From: Bog-756 sp963718405
GTDB taxonomy: Bacteria; Actinomycetota; Acidimicrobiia; Acidimicrobiales; RAAP-2
Assembly: GCA_963718405.1 (NCBI GenBank)
Contig: CAVQYZ010000003.1
Coordinates: 248,001-312,000 of the forward strand
Direction of reading: 5' to 3'
Length of the DNA stretch: 64,000 bases
Under the pieces are notes generated by a model. The model searched no databases. It had not been told where the DNA came from and worked only from the letters and a program-made list of their open reading frames with translations. This document shows, one piece after another, positions 29,217-38,650 of this stretch. The position numbers were made by a program, and so were the translations under genes. Every line of letters starts with the position of its first letter. Position 1 is the stretch's first letter.

Positions 29217-30422
29217 ATGAGCGGCCGGCGCGTCTCGGCGCGTATCGGCGCCGTCTCGCCCTCAGCCACCCTGGCCGTCGACGCCAAGGCCAAGGCCCTC
29301 AAGGCCCAGGGGGAGAGCGTGATCGGCTTCGGGGCCGGCGAGCCGGACTTCCCCACGCCCGAGCACATCGTGGTCGCCGCCGAGGCCGCCTGCCGCGATC
29401 CCAAGACCCACAAGTACACCCCTACGGCCGGCCTGCCCGAGCTGCGCGAGGCCCTGGCCGTCAAGACCAAGAGGGACTCGGGCCTCGAGGTCACCCCGGC
29501 CCAGATTCTGGTGACCAACGGCGGCAAGCAGGCCATTGCCAACTCCTTCGCCGCCCTGTGCGACCCGGGTGACGAGGTACTGGTCCTGGCCCCCTACTGG
29601 ACCACCTATCCCGAAGTGATCGTCCTGGCCGGTGGGGTGCCGGTGGTCATCGCCACTGACGCTGCCAGCGGGTTCCGCGCCACCGTCGATCAGCTGGAGG
29701 CGGCCCGGACCCCACGGACCAAGGTGCTGTTGTTCGTGTCGCCCTCCAACCCCACCGGGGCGGTCTACCCGCGCCACGAGATCGAGGCCATCGGCCGATG
29801 GGCGGTGGAGCACGGGCTGTGGGTCCTGACCGACGAGATCTACGAGCACCTGGTCTACGGGACCGCCGAGCACTTCTCCATGCCGGTGGTCGTCCCCGAG
29901 CTGGTCGATCAGTGCCTGGTGGTCAACGGTGTGGCCAAGACCTACGCCATGACCGGATGGCGGGTCGGGTGGATGATCGGACCGACCGACATGATCACCG
30001 CCGCCACCAACCTCCAGTCGCACGAGACGTCGAACGTGGCCAACGTGTCCCAGCGGGCGGCCCTGGCCGCGGTGTCGGGCGATCTCACCGCGGCGGAGGA
30101 GATGCGCCTGGCCTTCGACCGGAGGCGTCTGACCATCCACACCATGCTCAACGAGATCGACGGCGTGTCGTGCAACCTGCCCGAGGGGGCGTTCTACGCC
30201 TTCCCCTCGGTGGAGGGCCTCTACGGCCGCACCATTCGGGGTCGCCGGTCGACCTCGAGCGCCGAGCTGGCCGACCTGGCCATCGACGAGGCCAAGGTGG
30301 CGGTGGTGCCCGGCGAGGCCTTCGGCGCTCCGGGCTACTTCCGGATGTCGTATGCCCTGGGCGACGACGATCTGGTCGAGGGGGTCTCCCGCCTGGCCAA
30401 GCTGTTCGGCGAGGCTTCGTGA
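29217..30422 (+). CDS. aspC-like: Aspartate aminotransferase-like PLP enzyme (class I, subgroup 1-gamma type)
   Basis: 401 residues. GAGEPDFPTPEHI and KYTPTAGLPELREAL give the N-terminal substrate segment. VTNGGKQAI, SPSNPTGAVY, DEIYEHLVYG and the PLP lysine in VNGVAKTYAMTGWRVGW follow, with FRMSYAL holding the carboxylate-binding Arg. The set matches bacterial aspartate/prephenate aminotransferases of the Thermus type. Likely moves amino groups between aspartate, glutamate and keto acids. It lies upstream of serA, 48 bp apart. Confidence 0.9.
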   Translation: MSGRRVSARIGAVSPSATLAVDAKAKALKAQGESVIGFGAGEPDFPTPEHIVVAAEAACRDPKTHKYTPTAGLPELREALAVKTKRDSGLEVTPAQILVTNGGKQAIANSFAALCDPGDEVLVLAPYWTTYPEVIVLAGGVPVVIATDAASGFRATVDQLEAARTPRTKVLLFVSPSNPTGAVYPRHEIEAIGRWAVEHGLWVLTDEIYEHLVYGTAEHFSMPVVVPELVDQCLVVNGVAKTYAMTGWRVGWMIGPTDMITAATNLQSHETSNVANVSQRAALAAVSGDLTAAEEMRLAFDRRRLTIHTMLNEIDGVSCNLPEGAFYAFPSVEGLYGRTIRGRRSTSSAELADLAIDEAKVAVVPGEAFGAPGYFRMSYALGDDDLVEGVSRLAKLFGEAS

Positions 30423-30470
30423 CGCCTCCCGGTCAAGGACACGGAAGCTTCAGCCAACGAAAGGATCACC

Positions 30471-32036
30471 ATGGGTAGGGTACTGGTCACCGAAAAACTG
30501 GCCCCGGCCGGCCTGCAGTTGATGGCCGACGCCGGCCACGAGGTCGACGTGCAGCTGGATCTCTCTCCCGAGCAGCTGCTCTCGGCGGTGGTCGGAGCCG
30601 AGGCCCTGGTCATCCGCTCCGCCACCACGGTGACCGCCGAGGTGTTGGCGGCCGGCACCGACCTGGTGGTGGTGGGCCGGGCCGGCATCGGCCTCGACAA
30701 CGTCGACGTGACCGCGGCCACCGATCGCGGCGTGATGGTGGTCAACGCCCCCCAGTCGAACATCCTCTCCGCCGCCGAGCAGGCCATGGCCCTCCTGTTG
30801 GCCCAGGCCCGCAACATTCCCCAGGCCCACTCGGCCCTGGTGGCCGGCAAGTGGGAGCGGTCCAAGTGGGAGGGCGTCGAACTGCACGGCAAGACCCTGG
30901 GTGTGGTGGGCCTGGGCCGGGTCGGGGCCCTGGTCGCCCAACGGGCTCTGGCCTTCGGGATGCGCCTGGTGGCTTACGACCCCTTCGTCTCCGCCGATCG
31001 GGCCAAGCACATGGGGGTGGAGTTGATGAGCCTGGAGGAGCTCATCGGGGTGTCCGACTTCGTCACCGTCCATCTGCCGAAGAACGCCGAAACCTTGGGC
31101 CTCATCGGCAAGGACCTGTTGGCCAAGGCCAAGCCGGGGCTCCGCATCATCAACACCGCCCGGGGTGGGATCGTGGACGAGGAGGCTCTGGCCGAGGCCA
31201 TCCGCTCGGGTCAGGTCCAAGGGGCCGGTCTCGACGTGTTCGCCAAGGAGCCCACCACCGAGTCGCCCCTGTTCGAGCTGTCCTCGGTGGTGGTCTCCCC
31301 GCACCTGGGGGCGTCGACCGCCGAGGCCCAGGACAAGGCCGGGGTCACCATCGCCGAGCAGGTCATCCTGGCCCTCAACGGTGACTTCGTGCCCTTCGCC
31401 GTCAACGTGGCCGCCACCGACGTCTCCGAGACGGTGCGCCCCTTCATGGGGTTGGCCGAGCAGCTGGGCCGGATCCTGTCGTGCCTCAACGACGGCCTGC
31501 CCGGCACGTTGGAGATCGAGTACCAGGGAGGGCTGGCCGGGGCGGGAACCGGCATCCTGACCCTGTCGGTTCTGAAGGGACTGTTTGCGGCAGGGACCGA
31601 GGAGCCGGTGAGTTACGTGAACGCCCCGCAGCTGGCGGCGGAGCGGGGACTGGAAGTGCGCGAGACCTCCACGGTGACCGCCCACGACTACGTCAACCTG
31701 ATCACCCTGCGCAGCGGGGACCACTCGGTGGCCGGCACCCTCACCGGGCCTCGCACCGAGCCCCGGCTGGTCATGATGGACGACCACGTGGTCGAGGTGC
31801 CGCCGGCTCCCCACATGCTGGTGGTGCGCAACGACGACCGGGCCGGGATGATCGGCACGGTGGGAACGGTCCTCGGTGAGGCCGGGGTGTCCATCTCGTC
31901 CATGGCTGTCGGCCCGTCGGCCGTCGGGAACACCGCTCTCATGGTGCTGTCCACCGACCGACAGGTGCCCGACGAGGCCCTGGTCCTGATGCGGGGGAAC
32001 CCGGGGATCAGCGACGTACACACCGTCGAGTCCTGA
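30471..32036 (+). CDS. serA: D-3-phosphoglycerate dehydrogenase
   Basis: 521 residues, the long form. The Rossmann motif is GVVGLGRVGALVAQRALAFG. The catalytic Arg is in NTARGGIVDEEAL, Glu in DVFAKEP, and His in SPHLGAST. An allosteric substrate-binding domain and a C-terminal ACT domain (LVVRNDDRAGMIGTVGTVLG) suggest serine feedback. It oxidises 3-phosphoglycerate with NAD+, the first step of serine synthesis. AAAGGATCACC precedes the ATG. An ABM-domain gene follows closely. Confidence 0.97.
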   Translation: MGRVLVTEKLAPAGLQLMADAGHEVDVQLDLSPEQLLSAVVGAEALVIRSATTVTAEVLAAGTDLVVVGRAGIGLDNVDVTAATDRGVMVVNAPQSNILSAAEQAMALLLAQARNIPQAHSALVAGKWERSKWEGVELHGKTLGVVGLGRVGALVAQRALAFGMRLVAYDPFVSADRAKHMGVELMSLEELIGVSDFVTVHLPKNAETLGLIGKDLLAKAKPGLRIINTARGGIVDEEALAEAIRSGQVQGAGLDVFAKEPTTESPLFELSSVVVSPHLGASTAEAQDKAGVTIAEQVILALNGDFVPFAVNVAATDVSETVRPFMGLAEQLGRILSCLNDGLPGTLEIEYQGGLAGAGTGILTLSVLKGLFAAGTEEPVSYVNAPQLAAERGLEVRETSTVTAHDYVNLITLRSGDHSVAGTLTGPRTEPRLVMMDDHVVEVPPAPHMLVVRNDDRAGMIGTVGTVLGEAGVSISSMAVGPSAVGNTALMVLSTDRQVPDEALVLMRGNPGISDVHTVES

Positions 32037-32054
32037 GCCCCGGCCGGCACTGCC

Positions 32055-32405
32055 ATGACCGGCGCCGGGCCCACCGGACCGCAATTTGCCCAGGGTCAGG
32101 TGTTGACGGTGTTCAGGTCGCGGCGACGGGACTCGACTGAAGCGACCTACCTCGAAGTGGCCGAGGAGATGGAGTCGGCGGCCCGGGCCAGTGCCGGCTT
32201 CGTGGACTTCAAGAGCTTCGTGTCCGAAGACGGGGAGCGGGTGTCGCTGGTGACCTTCGACTCGCCGGCCGCCCATCAGGCCTGGCGTGACGACCCCCGC
32301 CACCGCCGGGCCCAGCAACGCGGCCGGGACGAGTTCTACCTCGAGTACTCGATCCAGGTCGGGCTGTGCGACCACATCTCCACTTGGACCCGACCACCCG
32401 GCTGA
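32055..32405 (+). CDS. Antibiotic biosynthesis monooxygenase (ABM) domain protein
   Basis: 116 residues. A single ferredoxin-like ABM domain (VLTVFRSRRRDSTEATYLEV, AARASAGFVDFKSFVSEDGE, RVSLVTFDSPAAHQAWRDDP) is followed by YSIQVGLC. ABM proteins include heme-degrading and quinol oxygenases, but many have no known activity. It is 18 bp after serA and probably co-transcribed. Confidence 0.75.
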   Translation: MTGAGPTGPQFAQGQVLTVFRSRRRDSTEATYLEVAEEMESAARASAGFVDFKSFVSEDGERVSLVTFDSPAAHQAWRDDPRHRRAQQRGRDEFYLEYSIQVGLCDHISTWTRPPG

Positions 32406-32438
32406 CCGGCCATGGGGCCGGACGGGGCCCCGCTTCCC

Positions 32439-32615
32439 TCAGCCCTGGCGGTTCGGATTGGCCGGTACCGGTGGCCAGGTGTCACCACCGATGGAGGGGA
32501 GAAGGCCGTCCCCCGACGACGCCGACCCGGTCAGCGACCGTAGGGCCCGCACCGTCACCGCCACGGTGCCCGCCACCACCGCGGCCCGTACCGACCATCT
32601 GAGGATGGCTCTCAT
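32439..32615 (-). CDS. Small predicted membrane protein (58 aa)
   Basis: A short minus-strand frame starting MRAILRWSVRAAVVAGTVAV, one hydrophobic helix, then a polar tail with DTWPPVPANP near the C-terminus. Small actinobacterial membrane proteins with a WPPVP-like tail exist, which is why I list it. The ribosome site is weak. The rest of 32406-32852 holds no other gene that I can support. Confidence 0.4.
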   Translation of the reverse strand: MRAILRWSVRAAVVAGTVAVTVRALRSLTGSASSGDGLLPSIGGDTWPPVPANPNRQG

Positions 32616-32852
32616 CACCCGCTCACCCTAGGCCAGCGGACAGCGGACAGTGGCCGGCCCCTCGGGTCACACGAAGATGACCGTAGGGTGATCTTTCGGT
32701 GACATCGGCGCCCCGGTGACCGGAGACCGGGCCGGCGCGGTGAACATCGGGTGGGGTGCTCTATAGGATCCCCGGGACATGAACCCACCGACCCCCTTCC
32801 CGTCCCCGGTCCCGGGCCCGCGGACCTGCCCGGATCGGCAGGACCGGTGGCG

Positions 32853-33515
32853 ATGAGCTCACTCCGGGCGCCCTCCCGGCGCCGGGTCATGGCCTTGTTG
32901 GGCGTGCTGGCCGTGGCGGCCGTGACCGCGGCCTGCGGTGGGAGCACCCCTTCCTCCGACCCGCCCACCCCCGCCCACGAGGTGGTGGTCACGGCACCTG
33001 ACTTCCAGCTCCAGGGGTGCACGTATGTGCTGGACAACACCATCCCGCCCGGTGAGCCCCAGGGTGTGCAGCCCAACTTCAAGCCGTTCGAGCCGGACGA
33101 GTCGGCCACCTCGGCCATGAAGCAGGTCAAAGAGCATGGAGGCGTGGCCCTGGCCAACGGCTTCAACATCCCCGGCGGTACCAAGCTGTACGCCGGACCG
33201 GATGCCTCCAAGCCCAGCGTCGGGACCATCCCCGCCAACTACGACATCCTGGTGGCCGAACCGGTGATTTGGACCGCCGCCGGAGGCGACACCTGGGTGG
33301 CCTTCTTCGTGTCGTGCGGTGGGCCCAACCTCTACTGGGTCCAGCTCAAACAGATCCAGAAGGCCAACCCCAACGCCGCCAGCAGCATCACGCCCCTGCT
33401 CTCCGCCAAGAACTCGCTGCTGCCCATCACCATCGCCGACAAGAACTTCGCCTGGAAGAATTCCCAGATGACCCTCATCATCGGGCGGGGCGAGATGTGG
33501 GGCCCCCTGGCCTGA
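32853..33515 (+). CDS. Lipoprotein of unknown function upstream of the pst genes
   Basis: About 220 residues. RRRVMALLGVLAVAAVTAAC is a lipoprotein signal with lipobox VTAAC, followed by a GGSTPSSDPPTP linker. The mature part has GCTYVLDNTIPPGEPQGVQP, GTKLYAGPD, PVIWTAAGGDTWVAFFVSCG and ends GRGEMWGPLA. No family is recognised; two cysteines could form a disulfide. A longer start at 32751 is possible, but the extension lacks a ribosome site. It lies about 170 bp before pstC on the same strand. Confidence 0.7.
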   Translation: MSSLRAPSRRRVMALLGVLAVAAVTAACGGSTPSSDPPTPAHEVVVTAPDFQLQGCTYVLDNTIPPGEPQGVQPNFKPFEPDESATSAMKQVKEHGGVALANGFNIPGGTKLYAGPDASKPSVGTIPANYDILVAEPVIWTAAGGDTWVAFFVSCGGPNLYWVQLKQIQKANPNAASSITPLLSAKNSLLPITIADKNFAWKNSQMTLIIGRGEMWGPLA

Positions 33516-33569
33516 CCAGTCGGCCCCCCGGCCGACCCGACCGGTCCGGGTGGATCCGGTGATGCCCAG

Positions 33570-33625
33570 GATTCACCCAACGATTACTCCCGTATCGCCC
33601 AGTGTTAGCAATCCGTTTACCTTCG
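33570..33625 (+). promoter_or_regulatory. Possible PHO-box repeats and promoter upstream of pstC
   Basis: ATTCACC (33571-33577) and GTTTACC (33615-33621) each match six of seven bases of the actinobacterial GTTCACC half-site. GTTAGCA at 33604 is spaced 11 bp before the latter, the PhoP repeat period. The first unit is not cleanly in phase, so the call is tentative. A PhoP site here would fit phosphate control of the pst genes. Confidence 0.35.
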
Positions 33626-33686
33626 ACCGCTACTTTTGGGCGCGAGCGCTCCGGTTGCCGAGCAGGACCATGCCGACCGGATACCG

Positions 33687-34739
33687 GTGCCAACCAGAGC
33701 TTCGTCCGACACCAGATCCGAGCAGCCAGAAAGGCCCGAGGACTTGTCTGCCACCGTCGATCTGCCCCACTCTGCGCCGGAGACCACGCCCACCCCCATC
33801 GTCGTCACCGACGAGCACAGTGTCGGGGACACGCTCTTCCGGGGCACGGTCCGGGCCGCGGGCTACTTCGTTCTCCTCCTCCTCTTCCTGATCGGCCTGT
33901 TCCTGTTCCTGCAGGGTTGGCCGGCCTTCCACAAGGAGGGCTTCCAATTCTTCACCCGCTCGGGCTTCGGCACGCTCGGGCTGCACCCCTTCTACGGTGT
34001 CCTGGCCCCTCTGGTCGGCACCCTCGAGGTGGCCCTGGTGGCCATGGTGGTGGGTGTCCCGGTAGCCCTGGCTACCGCTCTCTTCCTCAGCGAGTACGCC
34101 CCGTCGTGGAGCCGGCGCACCTTGATCTCCCTGGTGGACCTGGCCGCAGCCATCCCGAGCATCATCTTCGGACTCTGGGCCGTCTTCGAGCTCTCGAACA
34201 ATGTGGTCGGCGTCAGTACCTGGCTCTCACGCCATGTGGCCTTCATCCCGTTCTTCAAGGTGGTGAGCCCGCCCTACAACGCCTCGATCTTCATTGCCGG
34301 ACTGGTGGTGGGGATCATGATCGTCCCCATCATCACCTCGATCTGCCGGGAGGTCTTCTCCCTGGCGCCGGCAGGTGAGCGGGAAGCGGCCCTGGCCCTG
34401 GGGGCCAGCCGCTGGCAGATGATCCGTGCCGTGGTCCTCCCCTTCGGTCGAGGCGGCATCATCGGGGCGGTCATGCTCGGGCTGGGTCGGGCCCTCGAAG
34501 AGACCATCGCCGTCTCGATCATCCTCGGTGGCGGCTTTGCCATCACCGACCACATCCTCCAACACGGCGGCGTCACCATCGCCCAACAGATCGCCACCCA
34601 GTTCGGCTCGGGAGGCAAGCTCGGCACCCAGACCCTCTTGTTCTTCGGGTTCGTGCTCTTTGCCATCACCCTGGTGATCAACCTGGCGGCATCGGCCATC
34701 GTCAACCGCTCCCGCAGCGGCGCCGGGGTCGATCTGTGA
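33687..34739 (+). CDS. pstC: Phosphate ABC transporter permease PstC
   Basis: About 350 residues. A hydrophilic N-terminal segment of about 50 residues is followed by six membrane helices, beginning AAGYFVLLLLFLIGLFLFL. The inner-membrane transport motif EREAALALGASRWQMIRAVV is the EAA loop that docks with PstB. PSIIFGLWAVF and the C-terminal LVINLAASAIVNRSRSG are typical. No ATG lies in frame before the first helix, so GTG 33687 is the best start; TTG codons are alternatives. It overlaps pstA by four bases. Confidence 0.93.
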   Translation: MPTRASSDTRSEQPERPEDLSATVDLPHSAPETTPTPIVVTDEHSVGDTLFRGTVRAAGYFVLLLLFLIGLFLFLQGWPAFHKEGFQFFTRSGFGTLGLHPFYGVLAPLVGTLEVALVAMVVGVPVALATALFLSEYAPSWSRRTLISLVDLAAAIPSIIFGLWAVFELSNNVVGVSTWLSRHVAFIPFFKVVSPPYNASIFIAGLVVGIMIVPIITSICREVFSLAPAGEREAALALGASRWQMIRAVVLPFGRGGIIGAVMLGLGRALEETIAVSIILGGGFAITDHILQHGGVTIAQQIATQFGSGGKLGTQTLLFFGFVLFAITLVINLAASAIVNRSRSGAGVDL

Positions 34740-36052
34740 CCTTTCGACAGGACCTGCCCGCTTCCCCCGGCGTGCTCGGGCCCGCCTCCAGGTCGGCGGG
34801 AACCGCCACCATCGAGCCCACGGTGAAGCGCCCGGCGGCTCCGGCTCGACCGAGCGGCGGAACGGGAGCCGGTGGGCCCCCTTCGCCCGGGGTCCCCCGA
34901 CCCCGGCGCCTGCCCAACCCGATCAGGCCCACTGACTTCGGCCTGACCGACGTCGGCCTGCTGGCCGCGGCGGCGGTCTCGGCCTTCGCTCTGGTGTGGG
35001 TGGTGTTCTACCAACTGACCCTGCTCTCGGGGGCCTTCGGGTTCTTCCTGTGCTGGTATCTGGTCTTCGTAGTCCTGACCTGGTTCGGCACGGCCCAGGT
35101 GATCGAGCGACAGGTGGCCACGGACCGGGTGGTGGCGGTGGTGGTGGTCTCCGCCGGCCTGTTGATGGTGGCGCTGGTGATCTTCATCATCTTGTGGGTG
35201 GCGGTCAAGGCCATCCCCACCATCCACTGGGGCTCGCTCTTCACCAAGGACCAGCAGGACCTCCAAGCGTCGAATGCTGATGTGCTCAACCACGTCGGGA
35301 TCTCCGAGGCCATCGTCGGCACCCTCGAACAGGTCGGCATCGCCGCCCTCATCGGCGTCCCCCTGGCCATCGCCACCGCGGTCTTCCTCAACGAAGTCGG
35401 CGGACGTGGCGTGAAGCTGGTGCGGACCGTGGTCACCGCCATGAGCGGAACCCCGGCCGTGGTGGCCGGCATCTTCATCTACTCGATCTTCATCCTGACC
35501 CACGTGCTCGGCTACTCGGGGTTCGCCGCCTCTCTGGCCCTCATGGTGATCATGCTCCCGTGGGTCACCCGGGTGGTCGAAGAAGTGCTCCGGGTGGTTC
35601 CGGGTGGGCTGCGGGAGGCGTCGCTGGCTCTCGGGGCCCCGCAGTGGCGGACCGTGTGGTCCGTCGTCCTCCCCACCTCGCGCTCCGGTGTGGTCACCGC
35701 CGTCCTGCTGGGCGTGGCCCGGATCGTGGGCGAGACGGCACCCCTGCTGTTCACGGCGTTCGGCTCGCAGGTCATGAACTCGGACCCGTTCAACCACCCG
35801 CAGGGGGCGCTGCCCCTAACCATCTGGTCCGACTTCAAAGCTCCCCAGGCGGTCTATACCGATCTGGCCTTCCAAGCGGCGTTCGTGTTGATGTCCATCG
35901 TCTTGATCCTCTTCGTCCTGGCCCGGTTCTTCAGTCGCACCAAGGGCAAGAAGCGTCGTGAGGGTACCGATGAGGACGACTTCATGGCCCGAATGTTCGT
36001 GCCGGTCCCGATGGACAGACCGGGCCTAGTAGATGGAGAAGTGAACCAATGA
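34736..36052 (+). CDS. pstA: Phosphate ABC transporter permease PstA with N-terminal extension
   Basis: 438 residues, about 140 more than typical PstA. A Pro/Gly-rich cytosolic stretch (to about 60) is followed by two extra hydrophobic segments (DVGLLAAAAVSAFALVWVVF and GFFLCWYLVFVVLTW), then the usual permease core: GTLEQVGIAALIGVPLAIA, TPAVVAGIFIYSIFIL, EAA loop LREASLALGAPQWRTVWSVV and GETAPLLFTAFG. The GTG start overlaps the pstC stop (GTGA), and its stop overlaps pstB (ATGA). The function of the extension is unknown. Confidence 0.93.
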   Translation: MTFRQDLPASPGVLGPASRSAGTATIEPTVKRPAAPARPSGGTGAGGPPSPGVPRPRRLPNPIRPTDFGLTDVGLLAAAAVSAFALVWVVFYQLTLLSGAFGFFLCWYLVFVVLTWFGTAQVIERQVATDRVVAVVVVSAGLLMVALVIFIILWVAVKAIPTIHWGSLFTKDQQDLQASNADVLNHVGISEAIVGTLEQVGIAALIGVPLAIATAVFLNEVGGRGVKLVRTVVTAMSGTPAVVAGIFIYSIFILTHVLGYSGFAASLALMVIMLPWVTRVVEEVLRVVPGGLREASLALGAPQWRTVWSVVLPTSRSGVVTAVLLGVARIVGETAPLLFTAFGSQVMNSDPFNHPQGALPLTIWSDFKAPQAVYTDLAFQAAFVLMSIVLILFVLARFFSRTKGKKRREGTDEDDFMARMFVPVPMDRPGLVDGEVNQ

Positions 36053-36891
36053 CGACGGACCTGAGCATGCCCTCCACCCCCACACGGACGGACCGGGCTC
36101 CACACCCCGAAGGCCTGGGCGGGGCCGGCGAGCTCGAGGCCGAAGGCGTGTGCGCCTGGTTCGGGGGCCGACTGGTGCTGGAGTTGGTCACCCTGACCAT
36201 GGAACGGTCCAAGGTGACCGCCCTCATCGGTCCATCCGGCTGTGGCAAGTCGACGTTCCTTCGCATCCTCAACCGGATGCACGAAGTGGTCCCCGGCGCC
36301 CAGCTGGCCGGCTCGGTGAAGCTCGACGGGCTGGACATCTACAGCGGGGGACAGCGGGCCGTCGACACCCGACGGCATATCGGCATGGTGTTCCAGAAGC
36401 CCAATCCCTTCCCGGCCATGAGCATCGCCGACAATGTCCTGTCCGGGCTGCGGTTCTCGCGGGTGTCACCGGCCAACCGCGCCGATCTGGTGGAAGAGAT
36501 GTTGACCAAGGCCGGCCTCTGGAAGGAGGTCAAGGACCGCCTCGGCGAGTTGGGCGGCGCTCTCTCGGGTGGCCAGCAGCAGCGGCTGTGCATCGCCCGG
36601 GCCCTGGCCGTCCGTCCCCGGGTCCTCTTGATGGACGAGCCGTGCTCGGCTCTCGACCCCACCTCGACCATACGGATCGAGAACACCATCAAAGAGATCG
36701 CCGGGGAGGTGACCGTGGTCATCGTCACCCACAACATGCAGCAGGCCCAACGGGTGTCCGACTACTGCGCGTTCTTCCTGGCCGAAGAGAATCGACCGGG
36801 CCGGGTCGTGGAGTCGGCCGACACCGAGACCATGTTCGTTCGACCCACCGATCAAAGGACCTACGACTATGTCAACGGCCATTTCGGTTAG
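36049..36891 (+). CDS. pstB: Phosphate ABC transporter ATPase PstB
   Basis: 280 residues. Walker A is GPSGCGKST, the Q-loop is GMVFQKPNPFPAM, the signature is LSGGQQQRLCIARAL, Walker B is VLLMDEPCSALDPTST and the H-loop is VIVTHNMQQAQRVSDY. It powers phosphate import through PstC/PstA. It overlaps pstA by four bases and the downstream pstS-like gene by 23, so all are translationally coupled. Confidence 0.97.
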   Translation: MTTDLSMPSTPTRTDRAPHPEGLGGAGELEAEGVCAWFGGRLVLELVTLTMERSKVTALIGPSGCGKSTFLRILNRMHEVVPGAQLAGSVKLDGLDIYSGGQRAVDTRRHIGMVFQKPNPFPAMSIADNVLSGLRFSRVSPANRADLVEEMLTKAGLWKEVKDRLGELGGALSGGQQQRLCIARALAVRPRVLLMDEPCSALDPTSTIRIENTIKEIAGEVTVVIVTHNMQQAQRVSDYCAFFLAEENRPGRVVESADTETMFVRPTDQRTYDYVNGHFG

Positions 36892-38650
36892 TCGGGGGGC
36901 CCGCCGCCGGCGCCACCGGGCCCTGGCCGCGGTGGCCACCGTGCTGGTGGCCGTGGCCACACTGGTGGGGGGCCAGTCGGCCGCGTGGGCCAGCAGCCCG
37001 ACCATGCAGTCCACCGGATCCAGCTTCGCCGCCGTGGCCATCCAGGAGTGGGTGGCCCAGAGTGCCACCCTGTTCGGTCTCAATATCAACTGGCAGGTCC
37101 AGTCCTCGGTGGTAGGCCTCAACGACTTCGCCACCAACGCCGTGGACTTCGGGGCCTCGGACATCCCCTACAGCTCGCAGCAGGCCCAGTCCACCCCGAC
37201 GTTCCCCTATCAGTACATGCCCGATGTGGCCGGTGGCCTCTCGTTCATGTACAACCTCACCGGCAATGACGGTCAACAGATCAACAGCCTGATCCTCAAT
37301 GCCCAGACCGTCGATCAGATCTTTCTGGGTGAGATCACCACGTGGAACAGCCCGTCCATCGCCCAGCTGAACCCGCAACTGGTCGGTGACCTCCCCAGCA
37401 CCAAGATCGTGCCGGTCTACCGTACCGACGCCTCCGGGGAGAACTATCTCCTCTCCGACTACCTCCTCCATCAGGACGGGGGCAACTTCACCACAGCCCA
37501 GAAGGCCTTCCAATCCTGCGGGAGCCTCGGCTGCGGCCAGCCCAGTGCCGTGTGGCCCACCCCGACCCCCGGGGTGTCCTACAGCCAGTCGACCTACCCC
37601 GGTTGGGCGGCGGCGAACCCGGTAGGCCAGAACGGGTCGGACAACGCCGCCAACTACGTATCCTCCCTGTCCAGTCAGGGCGCCATCACCTACGTGGAGA
37701 CGGCCTACGCCAAGGAGCACAAGTTCCCGGTGGCATCGCTGATGAACCAGAGCGGAAACGCCGTCCAGCCCACCTCGCTCAACGTGGCCACCGCCTTGGA
37801 GGCGGCCATCCTCTACTCCGACCTCACCCAGAACCTCACCAACGTGTACACCAACCCCCTCGCCAACGCCTATCCCCTCTCCGCCTACAGCTATCTGGTC
37901 ACCCCGTGTTCGCCGTCGCTGGCCATTGCCCAGCATGGGTCCTGCGCCGCCAACATGGGAGCAGCGTCGACGTTCCCATCCCAGAAGGGCTACGCCCTGG
38001 GCCAGTTCGTGTCGTTCATGGCCTGTTTGGGGCAGGCACAGATGGCCACCCTGGGGTACTCGCCGCTGCCGCCGAACCTGGTGCAAGACGACCTCAACGC
38101 CGTCGCCCGGATGACCGGGGGTGTGCCGAGCCCTCCTGTGGCCAATGCATCCAACTGCAAGAACCCGTATGTGGACGGCCAGATACCCTTGCCGGGCGAG
38201 CCGGCGGTCGCAGGACAGGCCGGAGGCGGAATCTCCGCCAGCCAGACCGCAGCCGCAGGTGGGGGCGCGGCCGCGGTAGGCACATCGGCCGGGGCCGGAG
38301 TGTCGGGTACGTCCAGTGCCGCCACCGGCCCGGCAGCCCTGCACGGGAGCACCAAGGGTCTGACCGCGGCGGAGGTCGCTGCCGGGGAGAGGATCGTCGA
38401 CGGCCATGTGGTCAAGCCGGTGGCCGCCGGTCCGAACAAGTTTCTGCGGGCCGCGGCCCTGGTGAGTGCCTCGAAGGATGTCGAGGGGCTTCCGGTGTCC
38501 CAGCTCCTCGGCTGGACCCTGGCTGCCGCGGTGGGCTTCGTGGGCATCCCGCTCCTCATCGGCTACCGCAGACGTCGCCGGGGCGGCAAGTCAACGGCCA
38601 CCGGCACCTCCCCCGGTGGCCCGGGGCTTGATCCGGAGGGCACGCCATGA
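36869..38650 (+). CDS. pstS: Membrane-anchored PstS-like phosphate-binding protein
   Basis: 593 residues. The N-terminus is an Arg-rich signal (RRHRALAAVATVLVAVATLV to AWAS). The binding fold has TGSSFAAVAIQEW, FGASDIPYS and VYRTDASGENYLLSDYLL, which parallels the RSDxSGTTxxFxxYL phosphate loop of PstS. A long Ala/Gly/Ser linker follows, then a C-terminal helix (LLGWTLAAAVGFVGIPLLIGY) and an RRRRGGK stop-transfer. It is therefore anchored by a C-terminal helix, not a lipid, which is unusual for PstS. It starts inside pstB. Confidence 0.88.
   Translation: MSTAISVSRGARRRRHRALAAVATVLVAVATLVGGQSAAWASSPTMQSTGSSFAAVAIQEWVAQSATLFGLNINWQVQSSVVGLNDFATNAVDFGASDIPYSSQQAQSTPTFPYQYMPDVAGGLSFMYNLTGNDGQQINSLILNAQTVDQIFLGEITTWNSPSIAQLNPQLVGDLPSTKIVPVYRTDASGENYLLSDYLLHQDGGNFTTAQKAFQSCGSLGCGQPSAVWPTPTPGVSYSQSTYPGWAAANPVGQNGSDNAANYVSSLSSQGAITYVETAYAKEHKFPVASLMNQSGNAVQPTSLNVATALEAAILYSDLTQNLTNVYTNPLANAYPLSAYSYLVTPCSPSLAIAQHGSCAANMGAASTFPSQKGYALGQFVSFMACLGQAQMATLGYSPLPPNLVQDDLNAVARMTGGVPSPPVANASNCKNPYVDGQIPLPGEPAVAGQAGGGISASQTAAAGGGAAAVGTSAGAGVSGTSSAATGPAALHGSTKGLTAAEVAAGERIVDGHVVKPVAAGPNKFLRAAALVSASKDVEGLPVSQLLGWTLAAAVGFVGIPLLIGYRRRRRGGKSTATGTSPGGPGLDPEGTP

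Noticed and set aside
30450..32375. 641-codon minus-strand frame opposite serA
   Set aside because: Shadow of serA; no start context and no family features.
36869..38650. Pure secretion without an anchor for the PstS-like protein
   Set aside because: A clear hydrophobic helix and an RRRRGG stop-transfer sequence end the protein.
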